This document shows, in pieces, positions 25,843 through 33,848 of a DNA stretch of 64,000 bases. The position numbers and the translations under genes were made by a program. The notes below the pieces were generated by a model. It worked only from the letters and a program-made list of their open reading frames with translations, made no database searches and had not been told where the DNA came from. Position 1 is the stretch's first letter. Each line of letters opens with the position of its first letter. This stretch comes from Herbiconiux ginsengi (lineage in GTDB: Bacteria > Actinomycetota > Actinomycetes > Actinomycetales > Microbacteriaceae). The stretch lies in assembly GCF_900107435.1 (NCBI RefSeq), contig NZ_FNPZ01000001.1, forward strand, positions 406,960 to 470,959, in the 5' to 3' direction.

Positions 25843-26682
25843 TCAGGCTGCGGTGTACTGCGAGACTCCGAGGGACGGGGCAGGTGAACGCCCTTCGATG
25901 ACGTCGACGAGCGCCGCGTTCCATTCCGCCCGGTTTTCGATGAAGGCGACATGACCGCTGTTCTCGAAGTAGGTCAATGAGGCGCTCGGGAGAAGTCTGT
26001 GTGCTTCCTCGGACCATCGCGGGTCCCAGATCAGGTCGTGGCGGCCGGAGAAGATCGCGACTGGTATGTCGATGGCAGGTAGGTGCGGTCGCATGTCCAC
26101 GTCGATGAGGGATTGGAAGCTGGTAACACCGACGAATGCCGGCACTTTCAAGCCGATCTGGACGAAGAGGTCCTCGGTTGCTTTCAGATCCGTTCGGTGG
26201 AAGTTGTTGGCGTACAGCCCGGCAATGGTCTCCGTCCGCGCCAACCGGACGGCGTCGATGAGCCCTTGAACCTGGTCCGGCGGCGTCCCATAAGGGGCAT
26301 CGGGTGCCTGCCAGAAGCGTGGGCCGCTTCCGGTGATCACGAGCCGTTCGACACGCTGCGGATGCTCGTGCGCGTACTTCAGGGCAACATGGCCACCCAT
26401 CGACCAACCGACGAGCGTGACGTCCGTGAGGTCAAGTCCGACGATGAGTGCGTCGAGGTCGCGGACGAAGAGGTCGTAGTTGTAGTCGCCCCAGGGTTTG
26501 TCTGAAACGCCGTGCCCGCGCAGGTCGACGGTGATGCAACGGTAGGACGGCGCGAGGTCGAGAACCTGATAGTCCCAGACGTCTCCGCTGCCGGCCCAGC
26601 CATGGACGAACACGATCGGCTTGCCCGACCCGCGATCTTCGTAGGCGATGTTGACACCGGGTTCTACTTCGAGGTTGTGCAT
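25843..26682 (-). CDS. Alpha/beta-hydrolase fold enzyme (first of two)
   Basis: A 279-residue cytoplasmic hydrolase. Oxyanion motif VHGWAGSG near residue 27, nucleophile Ser94 in GWSMGG, acid Asp in SGRHDLIWDP and base His in ENSGHVAFIE complete the triad. It resembles haloperoxidase/arylesterase-like and meta-cleavage-product-hydrolase-like enzymes, all of which act on esters, lactones or C-C bonds. AAAGGAG precedes the ATG, and only 2 bp separate it from the second hydrolase gene upstream. Acts with the adjacent dehydrogenase in an unassigned catabolic route. Confidence 0.85.
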   Translation of the reverse strand: MHNLEVEPGVNIAYEDRGSGKPIVFVHGWAGSGDVWDYQVLDLAPSYRCITVDLRGHGVSDKPWGDYNYDLFVRDLDALIVGLDLTDVTLVGWSMGGHVALKYAHEHPQRVERLVITGSGPRFWQAPDAPYGTPPDQVQGLIDAVRLARTETIAGLYANNFHRTDLKATEDLFVQIGLKVPAFVGVTSFQSLIDVDMRPHLPAIDIPVAIFSGRHDLIWDPRWSEEAHRLLPSASLTYFENSGHVAFIENRAEWNAALVDVIEGRSPAPSLGVSQYTAA

Positions 26683-26684
26683 GG

Positions 26685-27533
26685 CTACTCCTTTGTGTTG
26701 CCGTGGTCGTGGAAGGGAGGCGAGACGAAGCGGAGGATCTCTCCTGCGACGGTGTCCGGCTCTTCGAGGTGAAGTAGGTGCCCGGCACCCGGAAGCTCTC
26801 GGTACCGAGCAGTCGGAAGCATGCTGGCGATCGCGCGGCCGTTCGCAGGCGGGAGCACCCGGTCGGCACCGCCGTGGAGGATCAGTGTCGGGATGGCGAT
26901 CTGCGCCGTCCGAGCTCCGGTTTGCAGGAATCGTTCGCACGCCTGGTACTGCTCACGCCAGATTTCGCTCGGCGTCGGGTAGGTCAGACGAGCCTGAATG
27001 ACGTTCTCGTACTCGTCAGGGTGCGATTGCGGCCAGCCGTCTCTGAACGACAGTGGCATCGTGCGGCGGGCGTATTGCTCGGGTGTCTGGTCCACGGCGT
27101 CCAGCCAGAATCTGCGAGTGCGGTCGGGGACGGGCACCGCCCCCGCGCCACCGGGGCTCGTTCCGACCAGGATGAGTTGCCCGACGAGGTCCGGTCGTGA
27201 AAGGGCGAGCAGTTGTGCGATGTACCCACCCATGGAGTAGCCCACCACGATGGCGGGACGTCCAAGCGCTTCGATCGCCAAAGCGGCATCGTCGGCGAGC
27301 AGATCGATCGACAAATCTCCCCGGCCGCGCGTGGAGCGGCCGGTGCCACGGTTATCCAGAGACCAAAGTGCGAGTTCCTCGTCGAGCGCGAGTCGCACGT
27401 GTTTGGCAGCCCACGACGCATAGCCGAGACCATGGAGTAGCAGCACATCGCGACCGGTCCGCGACCCCTCCAGGTGCAACACCGCATCGTCCGCCGTGCG
27501 GACCCGGATCCGGGTGAGCTCACGCACACTCAT
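26685..27533 (-). CDS. Alpha/beta-hydrolase fold enzyme (second of two)
   Basis: A 282-residue enzyme with LLLHGLGYAS (oxyanion), nucleophile Ser in VGYSMGGYIA, acid Asp in HGGADRVLPP and base His in GAGHLLHLEEP. It is clearly divergent from its neighbour (about the same length but low identity by eye), so the two probably catalyse successive or different steps, such as lactone opening and ester cleavage. Its ATG overlaps the dehydrogenase stop as ATGA. Confidence 0.85.
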   Translation of the reverse strand: MSVRELTRIRVRTADDAVLHLEGSRTGRDVLLLHGLGYASWAAKHVRLALDEELALWSLDNRGTGRSTRGRGDLSIDLLADDAALAIEALGRPAIVVGYSMGGYIAQLLALSRPDLVGQLILVGTSPGGAGAVPVPDRTRRFWLDAVDQTPEQYARRTMPLSFRDGWPQSHPDEYENVIQARLTYPTPSEIWREQYQACERFLQTGARTAQIAIPTLILHGGADRVLPPANGRAIASMLPTARYRELPGAGHLLHLEEPDTVAGEILRFVSPPFHDHGNTKE

Positions 27534-28636
27534 CGCGGCAACTCAATCAGCTGTCGGATGGCGTGCCCACTAGCGAGCTCGTCCATTGCGTGGTTGACGT
27601 CGTCGAGGCCGATGCGGGCCGAGATCAGCTGCTGCAGCGGCAGCCGCCCGTCCCGCCACAGTTGCTCAAAGCGCGGGATGTCCCGTGAGGGCACAGCGGA
27701 CCCGAGGTAGCTGCCGACGATCTCTCTCGCCTCCGAAACCAGCGCGAGCGGAGAGATCCCGGCCCGGGCGTCGCTCGCAGGCAGGCCCACCGAGATCGTG
27801 CGCCCTCCGATCCCGGTGATCGACACAGCCGTCTCGAATGCGGCAGCGGACCCCGCTGCCTCGATCACGGTGTCGGCCTTCACCGTACCGACAGCTTCGG
27901 TCGGATCGAAGACTTCGTCCGCTCCGAGCTCTGACGCTTTGAGACGCTTCTCTTGGACCGGATCGACGCCGATCACTCGTACGTCCGGAATACAGCGTGC
28001 CACTAGTAACGCGGCCATGCCTACGCCGCCGAGGCCCACGACGGCAATCGTCTGTCCGGCGAGTGGTCGGGCGACGTTCAGCACGGCCCCGCCCCCCGTC
28101 AGCACCGCGCAGCCCAGCAACGCGGCGATATCGGGGGGTACGTCGTCACCGACAGGGACGAGCGAGCGGCGATCGACTACCGCGTGCGTAGCGAAACCGG
28201 ACACTCCGAGGTGGTGAGCGACCTCACGGCCTGCGAGCGAGATCCTGCGCGCGCCTGAAAGAAGCCTGCCTTCACCGTTCGCGACGGAGCCACGCTCGCA
28301 TGGCAGCCGCCCCTCGGTCGCGCAGGCACTACACTCACCGCACCTCGGAAGGAACGCCATGACGACACGGCGTCCGACCAGCTCGCTTCCTTCATCGTCT
28401 CCGGATGCGAGTACCCGCCCAGCCGCCTCATGTCCGAGCAGCATGGGAAGTGGCCGCGGGCGACTGCCGTTGACAACTGAAAGATCGGAATGGCAGATGC
28501 CCGCCGCCTCGATCTGCACGAGCACTTCAAACGGACCCGGAGGGTCGAGCTCGAGCTCTTCCACCGCGATCGGCATCGAATCCCCATATGGTGCTGTGCT
28601 GGACGATGTGGTCAACACCGCTCCACGTATCTTCAT
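27530..28636 (-). CDS. Zinc-dependent medium-chain alcohol dehydrogenase
   Basis: A 368-residue MDR enzyme with both zinc sites: catalytic Cys in AAGICHSDLS, His-Glu in LLGHEAAG, and structural cysteines in CGECSACATEGRLPC (four visible). The nucleotide-binding VVGLGGVGM is near residue 195, followed by Asp in VIGVDP, which favours NAD over NADP. It resembles class III/aryl-alcohol dehydrogenases. ATG at 28636 is 9 nt after GAGGAGG. First gene of the dehydrogenase-hydrolase-hydrolase-symporter operon; it would oxidise an alcohol or form a ketone before hydrolysis (inference). Confidence 0.9.
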   Translation of the reverse strand: MKIRGAVLTTSSSTAPYGDSMPIAVEELELDPPGPFEVLVQIEAAGICHSDLSVVNGSRPRPLPMLLGHEAAGRVLASGDDEGSELVGRRVVMAFLPRCGECSACATEGRLPCERGSVANGEGRLLSGARRISLAGREVAHHLGVSGFATHAVVDRRSLVPVGDDVPPDIAALLGCAVLTGGGAVLNVARPLAGQTIAVVGLGGVGMAALLVARCIPDVRVIGVDPVQEKRLKASELGADEVFDPTEAVGTVKADTVIEAAGSAAAFETAVSITGIGGRTISVGLPASDARAGISPLALVSEAREIVGSYLGSAVPSRDIPRFEQLWRDGRLPLQQLISARIGLDDVNHAMDELASGHAIRQLIELPR

Positions 28637-29085
28637 TGACTTCCGCCTCCTCGCGCTGAAACGAGTCTGTACGGACCAGGACACCTACGGAATGTGCGTT
28701 TTTACTACCTATCCGTGTATTTATGTGGATTATGACACTTCTGGAAACAGGGTGGGAGGGGCGCCACTCATATCGTGGTCTCAATTCCCGCGGGGATCTG
28801 CTCGGAGATCGACGAGGTGGTACACGAGTTCCCGCACCGCCGCCTCGATCACACCTGGTTCCCGGAGGGTCTCATACCTGATCGCCGGCTGCGACGATCG
28901 CGTTCGCGATCGTCCTAAGCCTGTACGAGATTGAGTGTCCCGGGCCACTCATAGGAACGACGATCATGGGCGTCGATCCACTCCGACAAGCTGAGCTTCA
29001 TACTGGCCACTGAAGTGCGGCGGGTTGCTCGAGCGACGGGCCGGCACGCACGAAATCGCTTCCCTCAGACTCTCGGTGACGAGCG
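28637..29085. other. Promoter of the dehydrogenase operon and unassigned sequence
   Basis: An unusually A/T-rich island (about 28690-28745) upstream of the dehydrogenase start is the likely promoter for the minus-strand operon. The rest, up to the maleylacetate reductase remnant, contains no frame I can assign to a family. A short plus-strand open stretch near 28765-28900 looks coding in composition but was not recognised. Confidence 0.45.
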
Positions 29086-29460
29086 GTTTCAGTTGGCATC
29101 GCGCATGCGGTGGAACGGCTCGATGAACCCGACCAGTCACCGATCATCTCGCTCATGGCGGCGGAAGCCGTGCGCTCGCGTGCCGTCGTGCTGCCGCGTG
29201 TAGCTGCCGACCCCGGCTCGCTCGAAGCATGTACCGAAGCGTGGCTCCGCGGTGCCGCGCTCGGGCATCGATGCCATCGCTGCATCACAAGCCCTGCCAC
29301 GTGTTCGGCGGGTCACTGTAGCAGCCGCTCGCCGAGACGCACATGGTGGTGCTGCCGCATGTGCTTGCGTTCCACCAGTCAGCCGCACCCGCGGCTCGAG
29401 CACAACTCGGCATGCGTGATTTCGACATCGACGCCGTCGTCGATCAGGTGCGGATAACGC
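29086..29460 (+). pseudogene. Maleylacetate reductase remnant (iron-containing alcohol dehydrogenase family)
   Basis: Two frames together give the middle of the enzyme. Frame one: I-A-H-A-V-E-R-L and S-P-I-I-S-L-M-A-A-E up to W-L-R-G-A-A-L-G (to about 29265). A frameshift follows, then L-H-H-K-P-C-H-V-F-G-G, A-E-T-H and V-V-L-P-H-V-L-A-F, which contain the metal-binding His residues of the family. The C-terminal part is mostly deleted (only G-M-R-D-F-D-I-D remains), and the start is missing. Intact enzyme would reduce maleylacetate to 3-oxoadipate in resorcinol or chloroaromatic catabolism. Dead gene. Confidence 0.75.
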
Positions 29461-29492
29461 CTATTCGAATCCTCTCGAGGTCTCCGCAGAAG

Positions 29493-29868
29493 ATGTGCGC
29501 CGAATCGCACTGGATCAATGAGAGCGAATCTCTTTCCGCGTCCGGTCGCACTTCTCCGGTGTTCGATCCTGCGCTGGGAGTCGTGACGAAGGAGGTGGCC
29601 CTGGCAAAGGCCGAGGAGATCAGCGCAACCATCGTCTCGGCGAAGATGGCCTACCCGGCGTGGCGTAACTTGTCTCTGACGAGGCGTCAGGCGATTCCGT
29701 TCTGATTCCGCGAGTTGGGGAATGCACGCCAGGGTGGGCTGGCGGAGATCATCACGTCCGAGCATGGCAAGATTCACTCCGACGCATTGGGGGAGATCAC
29801 ACACGATCAGGAGGTTGTGGAGTTCGCCACCGGCCTCGCTCGTCATCTCAAGGGAGCGATGCTCGCGG
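29493..29868 (+). pseudogene. Methylmalonate-semialdehyde dehydrogenase, N-terminal remnant
   Basis: From ATG 29493 the frame reads S-H-W-I-N, G-R-T-S-P-V-F-D-P, V-A-L-A-K-A-E-E, A-Y-P-A-W-R, then a TGA at 29703 interrupts it. The same frame continues F-R-E-L, L-A-E-I-I-T-S-E-H-G-K, S-D-A-L-G-E-I and F-A-T-G-L-A-R-H-L-K-G up to 29868. This is the first ~125 residues of a CoA-acylating aldehyde dehydrogenase of the MmsA type. The remaining ~370 residues are absent, replaced by insertion-sequence DNA. Non-functional. Confidence 0.8.
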
Positions 29869-29923
29869 ATTGCGCTACAGCGCGTCTCCTAAATCTCGGG
29901 TGGTTGTCCGGGATGCTTGGTGA

Positions 29924-30533
29924 ATGTCGCGGTCTGAGTTGCTCTCGGATGCTCAGTGAGATCTGATCGGTGGGTTCTTGCCGGGCCCGAGGGGACGGAA
30001 GGGGCGGCCGTTCGCGGATGCCCACACGATGATCGAGGACTGGAAATGGCACCGGTGGATGTCGGCCGATGGAACCTGGGACTGGCGTCGGCCGTGTTGA
30101 CGGCCCGCGTAGACGCCGCCGGCCAGGTCGATTGGGCGGTGTCGGTGGACTCGACGATCGCCCGCGCGCATCAGCACTCGACCAGCGTCACCCGGGTCAC
30201 GGGGGGCCTTGTCGAACTACATGAATCCGGGCGTCGAGCCGCCTGATCACGGGACAGGCCGCTCCCGGGGCGGTCTCTCGACCAAGCACCGTCACCTCGT
30301 CGACGGCCACGGGTAGCCTCTCGTGATCGCCGTCACCCCGGGCCAGGCCGGGGACTCACCGATGCTGCTGCCCCGGCTCGAGTACCTCCGCGTCACCCGG
30401 CCGGTCGGCCGCCCGCGGAAACGGCCTGACGCTGTCCTCGGCGACAAGCCCTACTCATCCCGGGCCATCCGGACTCACCTCCGCAACCGGCAGATCACCG
30501 CGGTGATCCCTCAACCTTCCGACCAGACCGGAG
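29924..30533 (+). mobile_element. IS5-family transposase remnant (DDE type), internally deleted and frameshifted
   Basis: Pieces in several plus-strand frames match one transposase: after ATG 29924 a TGA breaks the N-terminus, then P-G-P-R-G-R-K-G-R-P-F-A-D-A-H-T-M-I-E, M-S-A-D-G-T-W-D, V-D-W-A-V-S-V-D-S-T-I-A-R-A-H-Q-H, G-G-L-V-E-L-H-E-S, then A-V-T-P-G-Q-A-G-D-S-P-M-L (Asp of the catalytic site) and V-L-G-D-K-P-Y-S-S-R-A-I-R. Roughly 90 bp are missing after the M-I-E segment and the right end is lost after P-Q-P-S-D-Q. Its right edge touches the two-component operon stop at 30537. Confidence 0.75.
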
Positions 30534-30536
30534 CAC

Positions 30537-31190
30537 TCAGAACGACAGCAGCCGGTTTTCATAGGCGTGCACGACGATCTGCGCGCGCGTCTCGAGCCCG
30601 AGCTTCGCGAGGATGCTCCGGATGTGCGTCTTCACCGTCGCCTCGCTCACGAACGCAGCCGCCGCGATCTCGCTGTTGCGCAGGCCCTTCGCGGCGAGCA
30701 GGAAGATCTCGCGCTCGCGCGGTGTCAGCGCGGCCACCGCATCCTCCGGCGCAGCGGCCTCCGCGGGCGCGACGTGCCTCTTCACGAGCTCGGCGAGCGC
30801 CGGCGGGGGCGCATCGCCCGCGTGCACCGATCGGATCGTCTCGAGCAGCAGCTCGGGCGTCGCATCCTTCGTCACGAACGCGCTCGCGCCGTGCTTCATC
30901 GACTGGAACACGGCCTCCTCCTGCTGGAAGGTCGTCAGCACGACGACCCGCGGCGCCAGCCCCTCCTCCCGCGTGATCAGCCGGGTCGCGTCGATGCCGT
31001 TCAGCACGGGCATCCGGATGTCCATGAGCACCACGTCGGGGCGGGTCTCGGCCACGACGCGCACCGCCTGTTCGCCGTCGGTCGAGGTGCCCACGAGTTC
31101 GAGGTCGTCTTGCGACTCGATGAGCATGCGCATGCCGTAGACGAAGAGCTCCTGGTCGTCGGCGATGACCACCCGGATCGGCGCGCTCAC
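30537..31190 (-). CDS. NarL/LuxR-family response regulator
   Basis: A 217-residue two-domain regulator. Receiver domain with acidic pair DD near residue 11-12, phospho-acceptor Asp57 in LMDIRMP and Lys in FVTKDA. The C-terminal LuxR HTH includes LTPREREIFLLAAKG, then VSEATVKTHIRSILAKLG. GTG start at 31190 overlaps the kinase stop (GTGA) and follows AGGAGG. Partner of the kinase encoded upstream. Targets unknown. Decayed mobile DNA abuts its 3' end. Confidence 0.9.
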   Translation of the reverse strand: MSAPIRVVIADDQELFVYGMRMLIESQDDLELVGTSTDGEQAVRVVAETRPDVVLMDIRMPVLNGIDATRLITREEGLAPRVVVLTTFQQEEAVFQSMKHGASAFVTKDATPELLLETIRSVHAGDAPPPALAELVKRHVAPAEAAAPEDAVAALTPREREIFLLAAKGLRNSEIAAAAFVSEATVKTHIRSILAKLGLETRAQIVVHAYENRLLSF

Positions 31191-32476
31191 GCCGCCTCCT
31201 CCGTGGCGCTCTGCGCGTCTGCGGCGCTCCACCTGGCGGGGACGAATGCCGTCACGATGAACGCGCCGTCGGCGTCGCGCTCCGCGGTCAGCCAGCCACC
31301 GGCCAGGCGGGCGCGATCCTTCATGCCCTGAAGGCCGAAGGTGCGAGGTGCTGCCGATTCCACGCCGGGTGCCGCCGTCTCGCCGCCCGACGCATCCGCA
31401 CCGTCGCTCACCACGGTCAGGGCGAGTCCCTCCCCCTGCCAGGCGAACGAGACCGCGGCCACCGGATGCGGGCCACCATGCTTCAGCGCGTTCGTCAGAC
31501 TCTCCTGCACGATGCGGTAGACGCTCAATTCCTGCGCCGGAGTGAGCGGCCAAGGATCGCCGAAGTGATCGACCGAGATGCGCATCCCGGCTGCCGTCAC
31601 CCGCGCCACAAGGGCGGAGAGGTCGCCGAGCGCAGGCTGCGGCCGGCTGCTGTCGTCGTGCAGCGCCTCCAGCAGGCCACGCAGGTCGGTGAGCGCCGAG
31701 CGCGCGGTGTCGGCGATCTCGCGGAGGGCGGCATCCGTCTGCTCCCCCTCGGTCTCCGGCCGAGCGGCACGCAGGAACCGCGATCCATCGGCCACCGCGA
31801 TCACCACGGCGAGCGAGTGCGCGAGCACGTCGTGCACCTCCTGCGCGATCTCGCTGCGTTCCTTCACGCTGCGCAGTTCGACGTCGGCGACGGCGAGGTC
31901 GGCCTCCGCCTGGGCGATGAGCTCCTGGTCGGCGTGGCGGCGGGCATTCACCTGCAGGGCGAAGCCGGCCGTCCAGGCCACGAGCCCGAGCACGGCACCG
32001 GCCGAAACCAACGGCAGCACGGAATCCGAGAAATCGGAGAGCGGAGATGCCATGCCGCCGACGTTGGTGCCGCTCCCCCCGATCCAGCTCAGCCAGTCAC
32101 CGCGGTAGACCATCACCACGCCGACCAGCACGGCTTGCACCACGATCGCCCCGATCGCCGCCCACCGGATGCGGGTGGACGCCGTCAGCCCCACCACGAA
32201 CGCCACGATGACGGCCGCCTCGTACATGGGCCACGTGGTCGACTCGGGCGGACTGAGCACCCCGACGAGTTGCAGCATCGGAACACCCACCACGATGCCG
32301 AGCGCCACCGCCGGCAGCCAGCGCGAGACGCCGATCGCCACCGTGAGGAGCGCCAGCGTCACCCAGAAGCCGAACGGATGCTGCCGCCCGACCTCGGCGA
32401 CGATCCAGAGCACCAGATACACCGCGGCGATCGCGGGTTCGACGGCCAGGCGAACGAGGTTCGGAAGTCGTGACAT
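31187..32476 (-). CDS. Sensor histidine kinase (NarL-type, HisKA_3)
   Basis: A 429-residue membrane kinase. About five to six hydrophobic segments fill residues ~10-185, followed by a coiled linker, the phospho-acceptor His in E-I-A-Q-E-V-H-D-V-L-A-H-S, and an HATPase_c domain with N-box LTNALKHGG and glycine box FGLQGMKDRA. Sensing is probably within the membrane because no large extracytoplasmic domain is present. Translationally coupled to the response regulator. Confidence 0.9.
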   Translation of the reverse strand: MSRLPNLVRLAVEPAIAAVYLVLWIVAEVGRQHPFGFWVTLALLTVAIGVSRWLPAVALGIVVGVPMLQLVGVLSPPESTTWPMYEAAVIVAFVVGLTASTRIRWAAIGAIVVQAVLVGVVMVYRGDWLSWIGGSGTNVGGMASPLSDFSDSVLPLVSAGAVLGLVAWTAGFALQVNARRHADQELIAQAEADLAVADVELRSVKERSEIAQEVHDVLAHSLAVVIAVADGSRFLRAARPETEGEQTDAALREIADTARSALTDLRGLLEALHDDSSRPQPALGDLSALVARVTAAGMRISVDHFGDPWPLTPAQELSVYRIVQESLTNALKHGGPHPVAAVSFAWQGEGLALTVVSDGADASGGETAAPGVESAAPRTFGLQGMKDRARLAGGWLTAERDADGAFIVTAFVPARWSAADAQSATEEAA

Positions 32477-32600
32477 GCCCTCACGCTAGGCGCTCGGGTG
32501 GCGCAAGCGGCAGGTCTGTGACGCGCATTCATCCGAACGGATGAGGGGACGACAGGGGTCTGTGCGATTTCGGCGTTGCCGGCCGCACCGGCGGGGGACG

Positions 32601-33005
32601 TCAGGCCTGACTGATGCGCACCATGTTGCCGGCGGGGTCGCGGAAGGCGGCGTCGCGCACGCCCCAGAACTGATCGGTCGGCTCCTGCAGGATCTCGGCG
32701 TTGCCGACCGCGCGCACCTTCTCGAAGGTGCCGTCGAGGTCGTCGGTGCGGAAGAGCACACCGGGCAGCTCCCCTTTCGCGAGCAGCGCGGCGCGAGCGT
32801 CGCCGTCCTCTTTGGAGACGCCGGCGTGGGGCTGCGAGAGAACGATCTCGATCTCGGGCTGATCGGCGGTCGAGAGCGTGATCCAGCGGAATCCGTCGTT
32901 CTCGATCTCGTTGCGCACCTCGAGGCCGAGGGTGTCGCGATAGAAGGCGAGGGCCGCATCCGGGTCGTCGACGAGAACGTGTACGTGGCTGAGTGAGATT
33001 GTCAT
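32601..33005 (-). CDS. VOC-family (glyoxalase/bleomycin-resistance-like) protein
   Basis: A 134-residue protein with two beta-alpha-beta-beta-beta modules: SHVHVLVDDPDAALAFYRDTLGL at the start, GVLFRTDDLDGTFEKV in the middle and FRDPAGNMVRI at the end. The His in SHVHV and Glu in E-I-E-I positions could bind metal. VOC proteins range from isomerases to antibiotic binding proteins; substrate not deducible. Ten bp follow the AraC gene, so the pair is one operon. Confidence 0.85.
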   Translation of the reverse strand: MTISLSHVHVLVDDPDAALAFYRDTLGLEVRNEIENDGFRWITLSTADQPEIEIVLSQPHAGVSKEDGDARAALLAKGELPGVLFRTDDLDGTFEKVRAVGNAEILQEPTDQFWGVRDAAFRDPAGNMVRISQA

Positions 33006-33015
33006 GGCACCGACG

Positions 33016-33555
33016 CTAGCGCGCGGTCACGACGGACGCTTCTTCGATCCTGCTCGATTCGGTCTCGTTCGATTCGGTCTCGTTCGATCCCGTCTCGTTC
33101 GATCCGGTCGCAGGGGATACGGCGGCCGGCACGGATGCGCGGTTCGCTTCGGAGGGCGGCGTGCGGCGCGCACGACCGAGCACCATCGAGGCGCAACTGG
33201 GGATGGCGATGGTCTCGCCGTGATCGCGGGCGCGGTAGGCGCTCGGCGTCTCGCCGACGAGCTCCGTGAAGCGGGAGCTGAACGATCCGAGGCTGGTGCA
33301 GCCCACGGCGAAACAGGCGTCGCTCACGCTGATGTCGCCTCGGCGGAGAAGAGCCTTCGCGCGTTCGATCCGACGGGTCATCAGGTGCGAATAGGGCGTC
33401 TCTCCATAGGCCTCGCGGAACTTGCGGCTGAAGTGCGCGGTCGACATCAGGGCCGCACGGGCGAGCGCGGGCACGTCGAGCGGGCGGGCGTATTCGCGAT
33501 CCATCAGGTCACGGGCCCGGCGCAGGCGGCGCAGTTCGTCGAGGTCGGCGCTCAT
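33016..33555 (-). CDS. Short AraC-family regulator with repetitive C-terminal tail
   Basis: This 179-residue protein consists of the AraC double HTH (~residues 15-115): MSTAHFSRKFREAYGETPY and then SVSDACFAVGCTSLGSFSSRF. A sensor domain is missing. The C-terminal ~65 residues are low-complexity and include three near-identical S-N-E-T-(E/G) units encoded by a 15-bp tandem repeat. Such HTH-only AraC proteins often regulate an adjacent VOC gene, as here. Confidence 0.85.
   Translation of the reverse strand: MSADLDELRRLRRARDLMDREYARPLDVPALARAALMSTAHFSRKFREAYGETPYSHLMTRRIERAKALLRRGDISVSDACFAVGCTSLGSFSSRFTELVGETPSAYRARDHGETIAIPSCASMVLGRARRTPPSEANRASVPAAVSPATGSNETGSNETESNETESSRIEEASVVTAR
33056..33100 (-). 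repeat. 15-bp tandem repeat within the AraC gene
   Basis: Three copies of GATTCGGTCTCGTTC (the third has two substitutions, and a partial fourth follows) at 33056-33070, 33071-33085, 33086-33100. The unit is a multiple of three, so gain or loss of copies would change tail length without frameshift. Confidence 0.85.
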
Positions 33556-33576
33556 CTCCCCATTATGCGTCGGGTT

Positions 33577-33825
33577 CTACGCGGCGGGGCAGTGCAGCTG
33601 GGTGCGCTCGCCCGAGCGGTCGATCTCGTGCTGCGCCATGGGCCGGCCGCAGAGCGGGCAGCGCGGGTCGGCCGGCGGAACGTACGGCGCTTCGGCCCGG
33701 CCGATGCCCACCTGCGCGGGACCGGCGTAGCTGTAGACGATGCGGTTGATGTTGTTGAACAGCCCGCGTTTGCCCTCCCACGGGTTGAGGGGATTGACCT
33801 TCCGCTCACTTTTCTTTCGTGCCAT
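33577..33825 (-). CDS. Small zinc-ribbon-like protein
   Basis: An 82-residue protein. The basic N-terminus (MARKKSERKVNPLNPWEGKRG) is followed by CPLCGRPM and a H-E-I-D-R-S-G-E-R-T-Q-L-H-C tail, giving C-x2-C plus H and H-x-C, a plausible zinc knuckle. Related small proteins are common in Microbacteriaceae, with unknown role. ATG at 33825 preferred over 33831. Its start faces that of the OhrR-like gene with only ~20 bp between, so the promoters overlap. Confidence 0.65.
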   Translation of the reverse strand: MARKKSERKVNPLNPWEGKRGLFNNINRIVYSYAGPAQVGIGRAEAPYVPPADPRCPLCGRPMAQHEIDRSGERTQLHCPAA

Positions 33826-33831
33826 AACCAT

Positions 33832-33848
33832 TAGTGTACTATCTAAAT
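33832..33848. promoter_or_regulatory. Compact divergent promoter of two facing genes
   Basis: TAGT-GT-ACTA (33832-33842 region) is a small inverted repeat. TACTAT at 33837-33842 lies 6 nt before the ATG of the OhrR-like gene, the -10 position expected for a leaderless transcript. Neither gene has a Shine-Dalgarno sequence. A repressor bound here would block both. Confidence 0.4.

Noticed and set aside
28765-28900. Short plus-strand coding-like stretch next to the dehydrogenase promoter
   Set aside because: The translation looks protein-like but I could not tie it to any family, and no start or ribosome binding site is evident.
29715-29966. Separate small gene starting after the TGA in the MmsA remnant
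   Set aside because: Its translation simply continues the MmsA N-terminal homology in the same frame and then runs into IS DNA, so it is part of the pseudogene.
33056-33100. CRISPR-like array
   Set aside because: The 15-bp repeats are contiguous without spacers and lie inside a coding frame; it is a minisatellite.
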